From positions 9,369,979 to 9,433,978 of the forward strand of contig CAJINV010000003.1 of NCBI GenBank assembly GCA_905178155.1: DNA of 64,000 nucleotides. Direction: 5' to 3'. The DNA is from Amoebophrya sp. A120 (taxonomy: Eukaryota; Sar; Dinophyceae; Syndiniales; Amoebophryaceae). The position numbers and the translations under genes are program-made. Below the pieces are notes generated by a model that saw nothing but the letters and a program-made list of their open reading frames with translations, made no database searches and had not been told where the DNA came from. Of this stretch, positions 42,355 to 51,966 are shown in pieces. Each line of letters begins with the position of its first letter. Positions within the stretch are counted from its first letter, which is position 1.

Positions 42355-45300
42355 ATGGATTGGCAATTTTCCGTACAGCAAGGCCTGCGGTGCACGGTGA
42401 TCTTGCAAGTTAATCACACTCGAGCCTACCAGGACCGCAGCCCCGCAACGTCGCAAGCCAGCGGCTTTTTCATTTACCGCCTCGAAGAAGAAGGTCTTGG
42501 AGTGTTGCTTACAAATCGGCATAGTGCGACCTTGGGTCCGTGTACGATTTACGCCAGTTTTGAGAAGCACGAGCAAGTGAAGTGCGACGTGCTCTACTCT
42601 GACCCGTTGCACGACTTTGCATTCTACGTCTTTGATCTGCAGCAGTTACGTCGCACGAAATTGGGGCGGCCGTTACCGCTTAATGCCGCTGGTTTGCAGG
42701 TTGGTGTCGACGTGAAGATTGTGGGCAATGATGACGAAGAACGAAACCAGATCTTGAGCGGAACAGTGGCGAAGATAAATCGAAACCCGCCTTGCCTCGG
42801 AGACTACGACCAGGATCTGCATACCTTTTATGCGTTGGCTGCCTCGAGTACGAGCTGTGGTAGTTCCGGGTCGCCGGTGTTGAACATAGCTGGGGAAGCG
42901 ATTGCGTTGAACACTGCGGCAGCGAACACCGGATCGGGAAGCTACTACTTGCCTTTGGGGAAAGTAGTGGAAGTTTTTAAGTATTTGATAAAGCTCTACG
43001 ATCACGAGACGTGCCGCGTCAAAAGCATTAACAGTCAGAACCTTGGAATTGAGAATAAAAGCAATCCAGACGAAGATCATGAAACAAGCGATAAGCCCTG
43101 GCACCGCAAACCCATCGCAGAGCTGCTTAGTGATGCACCACCGAAGCGCGGTACCTTGGACTGCATTTTTAATTGGGAGGCTATCGAAGAAGCTGCGATC
43201 AATTGCGGGCTGGATCGAGCGGTGAATCTCACCGCTGGGAATCTCACTGCAGCCGCCTTCCGTCCCGCGGATGATCGTGCTCCGATCCCTAAAAATCGCG
43301 ATTATAAGGCCGGTGGTAATTTTTTTGTAAGTGGCGCGTCGTCCTCGTCCTCCGGGTCCGCAACTACGACAGGTGCTACGGATCATTCTGGTGCAGCAGC
43401 CAGCCCGAGCGCCGAGCTGCCGGCAGTAATGGAGCCCTCGAGAGCAACGCCGATGGGGTCGTTTTTTAGCCCTGGTGGCGCAGCAGGAGCAGCGCACGCG
43501 GGGGTCTTAGTGGTTGAGGAGGTGCTGCCCAAGTCGCCGGCGTCTGATTTACTGCAGGCAGGTGATGCGCTTGTCGAGCTGGACGGCATCAACATGGTTG
43601 ATCAAGGCCTAGACGCCTTTCAAGTTCTTGAAAGTATCCTTGACGCCAAGGTGGGGACGGCTGTCGAAATGGCTGTGTGCCGGTCGGGGCGTCTGGTCAA
43701 CGTGACCCTGCCGGTAGAAGACTTGTTTTCGCGCTGCATTCCGAGTGTTCTCTTGGAGTTCGGACTCGGTTGCTTTCACGACGTGGCGCAGGCAGTCGCA
43801 TTCCGACACCACATCGCCCAGAAAGGCGTGTATGTGGCAAAGCCCGGGCATCTTTTCGCACAGCTGTTTGACGCGGAAACGGGTGGCATCATTCGTGAAA
43901 TTAACGGAATTGCATGCGACACGGTGGATCAGTTCGAGCACCGGATGGCGAACATTCCTGACGGGGACCGATTTCTTGTGTCCTACATAACTTTTGATTC
44001 GGGGGGTACCAGGAACTTTCGTGAGCTAGTGTGTGGACCTATGTCACGCCAGTGGCAGCAGCCAGTCGTCTGGGAGCGACAGGGTCACACGGGGGGATCT
44101 AATTGGGTGTGCCGCGATGCACTCGGCACGTCTGCTCCTACTGAGCGAGACCATCATGTTGCGCCGAATCGAAGCGCAGCGGTTGAAGCGAGTGGCGCCG
44201 TCGTCAAACGTGGTCGATCGCCGCTTGTCTCGTCCAAAGTTGGACCTAAACCTCCTCTCCGTAATGGAGCATTGCAGTGTCGTAACCGGAAGCGTCTACC
44301 AGCGGTTCCTCTTCGAGATGCAGAAGATGCCAGCGACTCCGAGGACTCGGGGAGTGACATTGACGGGGAAGGAAGAGGACTCGGGTCGCTCTGCAGCACG
44401 GACGGAAGCAACTACTGTGCTGGCAAGGTCAACAATGTCTCGTCCCCCTCTGGAATCGACGCGCAGCGGCAGATCGATGAAAGTGATGCGCGCATCCTGC
44501 GCGACGCATTTCGAGACACTCTTGCTGTGGTGGAATGGAAGATTCCACCTGAGATGGCGGTCGGGCACACGGAATTTGCGTGCGCACACCGGCGCGGCAT
44601 CGGCATAGCTGTTCCTCCAGGAAACGTGTTTCTTTGCCCTCGAACAGTTGTTCCGCAGGCCATTGCGTCCGTTACGGTTCAGCTGCTAGCACCCGAGGGT
44701 GCACAGCACTCGTCCCATTCCAAGAAACAATTGTTCGAAGCCGTCGTCGATTTCGTTCATCCGACGCAGAATTTTAGTCTGGTCCGTATTTTACCCCCGG
44801 GCGCCAGCAGAACAATCTCTGGAGGCGAGCCGTCGCTTTCAATCGCTGACAAGCGCAAGCTGTACGGCTCGGACGCGAAATGCAGTGAGAGCACAGAGTG
44901 TGATGTCCTCGCGTGGAATCGAAATACTCTTACCGATCACGCGAATCAAAAGGGTGCAGGCAAGGAAGTGAAGATGATGCCACCGCTCCGGCCGGCGGCG
45001 TTCCAGTCAGAAGAATGGAATGCCAGCTCCGAGATGTCGAAAAACGTGCGAAAGTACCTGAATCTAGACTCCCCACCTGAGGGTAGCACAGGTGCTTGCC
45101 TTGCATTCGCGCCTGCTTCTGCTGGCTCTATCAGAAGTTCTGATAGCGCGACAAAAAACGCCGTCGCCGGCAAGGCAGGTTCATCTGCAGGAAGCCTCGT
45201 CGCTGATGGCAGCAAACTCAAGGCTGCGGACGGGATCCAGGGAGAGGATGCGGTTCTGGTTACAGTAACGGATGACCTGCAGATCGTACCCACGCGGAAT

Positions 45301-47417
45301 TTTGAATTTCTGTGCTCACAGCCGACGGTTTTAGAAAATGTATGGACACATCCTCCCCGCTGGCGTGCGCGAAATACTCTTGTCACACCACTCGATTGTG
45401 GACAGGATTTTCTTGGAGGAGTCGTCGTCTCGTTGTCTCAATTTCGTGCTGCAGCGGAGGAGGTCCACAGTTTGCGACAGCACAGCGGCGCACGCAAGGC
45501 ATCACCAGAGGGCCACAAGATGAACCACAAAAGTATGAAAGCCAGCAGAAATAAGCATGACGTCAGCAGGTCGAAAAAACGAAAGCTGGATGTTGATACC
45601 ATCGTCGATGGAGAAAAACAAGGCGAAAGCAAAGCACTGACAAATGATACCCTGCTCAGGAACAATACAACAGGTAGCGTCTCCGGAAACTACAAGTTGC
45701 GAATGTTTAACGATCGTGCAGGAACCGCCCAGGGCAGCAGCCTTTCAAGCGATGAACTTCTGTGGAACTTTACGGAAGCGCTGCCACTCGTGAGCGCTGT
45801 AGTTTTTCCGTTTCCGTATGTTAGTAGCGAGACAGCAGAAGGACCCGTGGAGCACGCGGACATGGAGGAAAACGAGGACGGTGAGCAAAGCCGTACCGCT
45901 TCAGGTTTGGCCAGTAACGGGTTTCCAGACACCGTCGGTGTGGATTATCTGGCCATTCCAGTCAAGCAATTCATTGGATGGATCTCTTCTCCCGATGAAA
46001 AATACGAACAACTCGGTACACCTGAGCGTGATCGCATTTGCGGACTTCATGGTGGAGCGTGTGACGTTAGCGGCAGCAACAGCATGACTCCGCAGTGCGA
46101 GCGGGCCCGCGAATGGCCGGACGCCGCCCCCCGCGGACCGTCACTAGCCCGGAACAGCTCAGACTCGAGTGACAGCAGGGCATCGTCGGGATCATCGACT
46201 AAACCACATTTGGCGATGAAATCGAGCCTGCCCGAGCCGGCTTCGCGCGACTGCATTCCTGCGAGGGCCCGCGTCGGGGAGACTAACGAAAAACTCTTGC
46301 GAAGTGCTGACTCAGAAGTGGTGGCAAGAGCATTAGCCTCGTCTTCGTCACGCCCGTGCATCCGGAGTGGCGGACTCGGCGTCGATCGGCCTGCAGCGTC
46401 GAAATGTATGGCCTTGGGTGAGTCTCCTTCGTCGCGCGCCCCGGATCTGCAGCCGAGGGACGGCAGTAGTGCTGCCTCCTCAACAGCTGCGCACGAACTT
46501 TTGTCGTATAATTCACGACATCTTCGCTTACTGCCGTATGCAACACGGTATTGCGTCCCTGTGCTTGATGTGGAGCTGTGCGCTTTCGAAGCAGCCACGC
46601 TTGAAGATTGGCCAGAGAAGCTTCGTCCCCCGGCATCATTCTTCAGCCGACACAAGGCGTCTAGCGCACTGAAAGTATGTTCGGGAGCATCTCGGGCAGA
46701 AAATTCGGATGCGGCCGAGTACCCGCAGACCGGCGATATCATGGTGAAGTTACAGAGTCGGAATTTCCGCAGTGTCATCGACCTGGAGAACGCGCTCTGG
46801 AGTACGAAGAAGAAGACGTTGACTGAGACGGGACTTCGGGCGGATGTCTACCGCAAAGGCGTGCTCCGCAGAGTACTACTACAGCCAGAGTTTCGTAAGT
46901 CCGATGGCGCGGAGCGCATGGTCATTTTTCACGGTTTGGTAGTGGTGGAGTCACTATCAAATGTAAAAATGTCTGGGTCTGGAAGAGTGCATGTTTGTCA
47001 TGCTTGTCTGGCATGACTCTTAAATCTGTCATGCACGTTGCCCAAGATCCGCATTTTTCTGTCATGCGGAGACGCAATTTGTCATGCAGAATAGGCAACA
47101 CTTACAAGCTCAGAAATTTGTCATGCTGAGCCAGCACTCGTGGCCTCCTCATGCTACGCCACTCGGCATCACAAGTTTCCAGACCCAGACATTTTTGCAT
47201 TTGATAGTCACCGTTCTATGTTCCCCGCGTTTCATTTGGCAAACCAAATCCAGGCCTGTACGTCGTCCGGACAAAGCCGGGCACGCCAGCCAGTGCAAGC
47301 CTTGGACATGTGGGCGACCTATTCGTGATCCAGGTAGATGGCGTGCCGGTGAACACTTTAGCGGAGTTGCAGCAATTGGCACGGAATACAACAGGAAAAA
47401 AGTGTTTTTTGCTCTGA
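42355..47417 (+). CDS. NMA111: NMA111-like nuclear HtrA-family serine protease (2 exons)
   Basis: Exons 42355-46954 and 47212-47417 give about 1,601 residues, versus roughly 1,000 for yeast Nma111. The start is the first in-frame ATG after the stop at 42277. The catalytic triad is visible: His56 in LLTNRHSA, Asp87 in DPLHDFAF and Ser171 in CGSSGSPV. Both the LTNRH and DPxHDF signatures are typical of the NMA111 branch of HtrA proteins. A PDZ-like segment follows (GVLVVEEVLPKSPASDLLQA, about 43500), then a second degenerate protease-like half (VVDFVHPTQNFSLVRI, about 44750) and a C-terminal PDZ-like end (GLYVVRTKPG with VGDLFVIQVDGVPVNTLAEL). Extra length comes from Ser/Glu/Lys-rich inserts, including a basic stretch SRSKKRKLDV (about 45565) that could be a nuclear signal. 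In yeast this family acts in nuclear protein quality control and cell death. The last exon completes the C-terminal PDZ only if the intron is removed. Confidence 0.85.
46955..47206 (+). mobile_element. Introner-like element 11 (252 bp, TIR family A), intron of the NMA111-like gene
   Basis: The left 30 nt are identical to those of elements 4 and 7 in the unrelated giant gene; the right end differs at one base (tgcaaaaatg). Target duplication gtcac lies at 46950-46954 and 47207-47211. Boundary excision gives VVESPFYVPRV. GT-AG splicing (46963-47207) also keeps frame and adds four residues, because this target happens to start with G. The interior has gtcatgc/gcatgac motifs. Confidence 0.9.
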
Positions 47418-49990
47418 AGTCGTGACGCAAACAAGGATGCGCCACAGATCATGAGTTTGGCTTGTCAGAAAAAATTTTTAAAAAAGTGCTGCCTTTAGCG
47501 TTAGTTTAGACGGTTTTTGGATGGCAATCGAACGGAAAGACAGGAAGCACAAGCGTACAAGAGGACTAGGCGGGAGTCATCTCTTTGATGCATATGGATA
47601 TGCCGCACAACTGTCACAGTGAGCCACACTTTTCTCGTCCCATATATGATGACGGAAATGCCCAGGTGAACGTGAAGCAGAAGGTCGTTCGTGCGTTGTT
47701 GCGGGATATCAATCGCAAATATGGCATGTCTGGGTTGAGTTGAGTTGCAGATTCACTTTGTGTCATGGTAAGTTTGCATTGCATGCAGGGACGATTGAAG
47801 CAGCCGAAAGATCAACATACACATTGAAACTTGAACGCTGCCAATGCGTGCGGCAACTGAATAGAAGTGCATGGACAGTGGCCCGAGGCGGGCTCTCTAG
47901 CACGACAAATCAGCAGATTTTCCAGTTCTGTTTTTTCGTTTCTCTACCTTAGTGCGAGCCCTTTTGCGTTTCTCCGCCGCAGTGCGAGCCCGCCGTAGAC
48001 CTATGCTTTCCATCTTTCACTAGGTCGGAAAGAAGTTTTGACATCATGCCACTGCATTTGGTCACCACGGAAACTTTGGTAGTTGAAGTACCTGCTGTTG
48101 CATGGATTGCTGTTCATGGTGCTTGCGTCAAGCGAGTGTAGCATTGCATCAAAAGCAGACCCAGAAGTCGTATTTTCAATGTATGGAACACCTGGATGGA
48201 CGGCAGCGGCTAGCTATAATGTGGATCATATCAATGCGAAATCAATCTTCCTTCCCTCCCTTTTAGTGAAGAAGTCTGTACCAGAACATCGATCTGTCTG
48301 TGCCAGAATTTTTGCATGAGTTTTCACTTGACGCATAAACAGGAGGTCGTGCACGGCAGACGAGTTTACGTTGTTATGTGATGCCAGTTACTGGCGCCGG
48401 AAGGCACGCCTATAATGCTGGAGAGCTGCTGATGATATTGTCATTGCTCCTTTACAAAATAAAAGGAACCAAGGAGAGGCAACGCAAGTTTCCTGAAAGG
48501 CAAAGGGGGGACGAGATGGATTTCAACTGGATGGACTGATCCCGTGTTCTGGCCCTGTCAGGAGTACTCGGTGAACCGGGATACGGGGGGCCCAAAAATC
48601 ACTCTTTGGTGAGTAGTGCGTGGCCCGTAATGTGTCTTCAACTCATGGCAGTCGCCTTTGATGTAAGTGTAACGGCAACCCTACGAGTATGCTATGAATA
48701 ATTTTTTAGGCTACTGCTCGTAGTGTACAAGCTTATCCTCTTTCTCGCGTACGACTCATACTCACCAAGTACCTGCTAGATTGATGGAAGGTCAAAGAGC
48801 ACCAGCGAGCATCTCCGCGATAATCGGAGAAGGTGAACGTGATACGGATAGATCTTTGTCTCGACTCGATTCAAGTAATTCCAAAGATTCTGTTTCGTTT
48901 TTTTTTGCTCGATGAAACGCGTTTTCTATTGGTTTGTTTTCCTCAGCCGTGGCGTGGGCCTCAGTGTCACCAAAAAGGGAAGCCGACTACGCAGTGCTCG
49001 CGGTGCCGTGTGTCGGTTTGCCATAGGTTGTTATGAAATCGCGTCAGCAAAAGCAACGCGCCTTGTTCTCTGGAGAGTCATAAGCCTCTCCAGACATAAG
49101 AACATAAGCCTAGCCGCACTAGCGGCAAGCCTCACGCGCACCATCAGAAGTGCAGTATTGGCCGTTCTTTGCGGTGTCTCACCATCAGAAGTGCGAGCTG
49201 CGAGGAGCGGGGCGCACCGCCTGAAGTTCTAAAAGTCAACTTAACCCTATGGACAGATGGATAGAGGGCAAATAATACTAAAAAAATGCCTTGTTTGCAT
49301 CCGCACTGCAGGAAGGCAGATGGTATGAATGATATTGCGTGACGAAGTTCGTCGATATCTCCTTTCAATTTTGTAGTTTTGAAGTACATTAGCTACGTCC
49401 GGTCCCACGGCGTATACGGTTTAATCTACGAATCTTTCCGCTGCTGAAGCGGGCACGCGTTGCCTCGTGCATTTCTGTGGCAAAACACGCTCGATGCGTC
49501 GCAGGGCAACATCGTACCTGCGAGTTGCGGGCGACCAATAAATGTGTTCTGACCATTGGCCTTCCCCAGCTGGTTAGCCAGGAAAGCTCCCCGGGCCCCA
49601 TTGCCCTCGGCCGAAGGGATACGGTTACTGCATGAGATTGAGAGGCACTTGTGTAGCACGAGCAAGATCGCGGGCGAAATCTGCTGGAGCTGTGCAGCGC
49701 TATGAATCTGTTTCGTGCTCTACACCCTGACAGGTGTAGTAGTTGCGCCCACAGTTCTTCTGGGCAATAGCGAGCGCGCATGTAAGGTTCGCCTAGAGTC
49801 TCTATACGCTGCGAAAATAAATACTACTCCATACCCCAGAGAGACAGGAAACAAAGGCAATCGCTTCTCGTCGAACGCACGGCGGGCAGCAGCGGCGGAG
49901 CGAACATGGGCGACAAATTGGGAACGTGGCACACGTAAATATCTGGCACCGCTCGTCTACGTTCGTCTTCGTACGCACGGGACGGAGGCC
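47418..49990. other. Intergenic spacer, about 2.6 kb
   Basis: No supported gene. The longest frames use non-ATG starts or lack protein-like composition. AT-rich patches occur at 48100-48480 and 48860-48940. The second copy of the paired repeat is at 49138-49200. The frame of the next gene is open upstream of its first ATG (to 49715), so an upstream exon or a non-ATG start is conceivable but unsupported. Confidence 0.55.
49138..49200. repeat. Paired short repeat, copy 2 (atcagaagtgc twice)
   Basis: The core caccatcagaagtgc occurs at about 49140 and 49181, 41 bp apart, with a spacer beginning cagtattgg. It aligns with the pair at 41252-41310 across both cores and part of the spacer. Each pair sits roughly 0.8-1.1 kb upstream of a gene start on the same strand. 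Confidence 0.6.
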
Positions 49991-51337
49991 ATGCCGGCGG
50001 TTGTTGAATCGGCGGCGGTTTCGACCGTCCTCAGCGTGGAATGGGGCCCTGATGGGGTTTGGCCGTCGCCATTAGCAGAAGAACAGCCACGCCCTAGCGC
50101 ATCGAGAAAAGAGATGGAGAAACCCCGCTTGGGATACTCTATCTTCGGGGACAAGATTGTAGTTTGGCAAGGCGGCAGTGTTTGGCCAGGTATGTCTTTG
50201 AGACGACGGCCCCAACGGGTGCGTCCAAACCGATCGCACGCCCTGCAGTCGAGTGCTGCGGAGGACGTGCTTGACCTGCGGCACGTACCACGCCCGTTTT
50301 CGTCCTCACAAACCTCAGCCTCACGGACCAGAACGCACCTGTCACAGCCGCGCTCGGTAGAGGAGCAACTTGGTGTCTGGTCGTTTGTGGAAGGGGACAG
50401 GGCTGGTAGCGAGGCCTCACTTCGCACCTCGGCGGTCGCGTGTCACGACACGGAGGCTACCACAGGAAAGGAGGTGAAGCAAAATCGAACCACAAAGCCA
50501 GACGCGAGCGGCATTGGAGAGGAGAAAAAGGCGGAGCAAAGCGAGGGTGTGGATGTGCCGCCCCCTGCTGCTTCGGCAGGATGCGTGCGCGGAGAAGCAC
50601 AGGAAGAAGAGCTTGAGGAAGAGGCGCCTCCACCTTTGAATGCCGCGCTGGCAAATTTTGCCCAGCGCAAAGTAGCGGAGGAAAACTCTGCGAAACAGCA
50701 GCGGCTTTGGCAAGAAGAAGAGACCACGGCGGCTCCGTCTGATAGCTTGGCACCACCGCGGAATAAAGATGTAGGAAGTACGGAAGAAGAGACAGCTGCG
50801 GTCAATGCAGAGACTTTGGGATTGGATCCAGCATTCGCTCCTACCGCAGAGTGCCAGGATGCAGGCGCGCTGCTTGAGGCGGAGGACATGCGGCTCCAGC
50901 TGGAGATGCCGGAATTCAATCCTGCCCTAGCACGTTTTGCGAATCGAGCAAGGCTGACATCGGACGGTGGTGTGGTGGAAGAGCCTGACTCACGCACAGG
51001 TTACACAACACTGATCGAGGACTCTGCGGCTCCAGTAGATGGACTGACTTGCGCCGACAGCGACCTGCAACAGACGGAAAAGGATATCACGCCACCACAC
51101 CCTGAGCCTGACCCGTCATCACGCGAGCCGGGAAATGCGACGGACCCAACACTACTGGATAGCGTTCACGCAATGGAGCAGCGCGCTGACCTAAAAGAGG
51201 ATCCGCCCTCCGCGGACACACAGGCGGAACATTCGCTGTCGCGAACGAATTTGGATATTGGACAGGAGACGATGCTAACCGATGGAATTCATATTAACGG
51301 CTTGAAGAATCCATCCTCCGGAGCATTCGAAAAATAA
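49991..51337 (+). CDS. Hypothetical acidic low-complexity protein (448 aa)
   Basis: The first ATG is at 49991 in a frame open back to 49715; it ends at TAA 51335. The N-terminal 80 residues look folded (LSVEWGPDGVWPSPLAEEQP, then GYSIFGDKIVVWQGGSVWPG). The rest is acidic and disordered, rich in Glu, Ala, Pro and Ser. A motif occurs twice: LNAALANFAQRK (about 50635) and FNPALARFANRA (about 50918). It could be a binding repeat. The downstream WD-repeat gene follows after 630 bp on the same strand, and the two might be one gene, but no good donor/acceptor pair links them. Family unrecognised. Confidence 0.6.
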   Translation: MPAVVESAAVSTVLSVEWGPDGVWPSPLAEEQPRPSASRKEMEKPRLGYSIFGDKIVVWQGGSVWPGMSLRRRPQRVRPNRSHALQSSAAEDVLDLRHVPRPFSSSQTSASRTRTHLSQPRSVEEQLGVWSFVEGDRAGSEASLRTSAVACHDTEATTGKEVKQNRTTKPDASGIGEEKKAEQSEGVDVPPPAASAGCVRGEAQEEELEEEAPPPLNAALANFAQRKVAEENSAKQQRLWQEEETTAAPSDSLAPPRNKDVGSTEEETAAVNAETLGLDPAFAPTAECQDAGALLEAEDMRLQLEMPEFNPALARFANRARLTSDGGVVEEPDSRTGYTTLIEDSAAPVDGLTCADSDLQQTEKDITPPHPEPDPSSREPGNATDPTLLDSVHAMEQRADLKEDPPSADTQAEHSLSRTNLDIGQETMLTDGIHINGLKNPSSGAFEK

Positions 51338-51966
51338 CTCTGCGCGACATATCTGCTCTGCTGATTCCCTGGCCTTGAAACATAGCGCCAACATGACAGA
51401 GGCGATGACGATAATGCGTTTGTAGCTACTGCGCGAATTATCGCAGGCGGCACGAATCGTTTGGGCTTCTGGATTTTTTTTTGAATTTGCGAATTGCAAA
51501 TTTTTATGGCAAATCAATGCGCTGCTAAAATACTGCGGCAAACTTCCAATTTGCTGCAAGTTTTTGGCGTCGCAAGCAATACTATTGTTTCAAAATTTTG
51601 GACGCGGCCTAAAAGAGTTGGCTCCTTTAGGAATAGACTTAATCCGGCCTGCTGTGGCGCGTTGGCGCGACGCATATTCGAACGCGGCACAGCAAATTTG
51701 CAGCAAAGTCGCAACAAATTTGCAGCAAGTTTGCAACAAATTTGCGGGAAGTTTTACTTTAAGCAAGTTTCTAGTTGCGCGCCCCGCGGAGGCAGGAAGC
51801 TTCCCGGAAGCTTGCGAGCGGGGGCCGCGCATGATCTCGACAGATCTGACGACTTCGTGTGGCGCAAAGCTAGCCGCCTGCGTCTCTTTTCTTGTTCAAC
51901 AAAAAAGCCGCGGGCAGTATTTTTCGACAACGGCCAGAGTGGATACTTTAAACCGTTAATCATACC
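51338..51966. other. Spacer with a 22-bp tandem repeat
   Basis: Between the acidic-protein gene and the WD-repeat gene. It holds three imperfect 22-bp units related to gcaacaaatttgcagcaagt at about 51687-51754, and further tttgc/gcaaa-rich sequence near 51480-51560. An in-frame TAA at 51949 precedes the next gene's ATG. Confidence 0.55.
51687..51754. repeat. Tandem repeat, about 3 units of 22 bp
   Basis: Units at about 51687-51709, 51711-51732 and 51733-51754 share caaatttgc followed by agcaa or gggaa. It lies in the spacer, about 210 bp before the WD-repeat gene. Confidence 0.6.

Noticed and set aside
48083..48319. 78-codon frame with a signal-peptide-like hydrophobic start
   Set aside because: The frame starts at TTG, the hydrophobic stretch precedes the first ATG, the composition is AT-rich and unlike the strong genes, and there is no flanking splice support.
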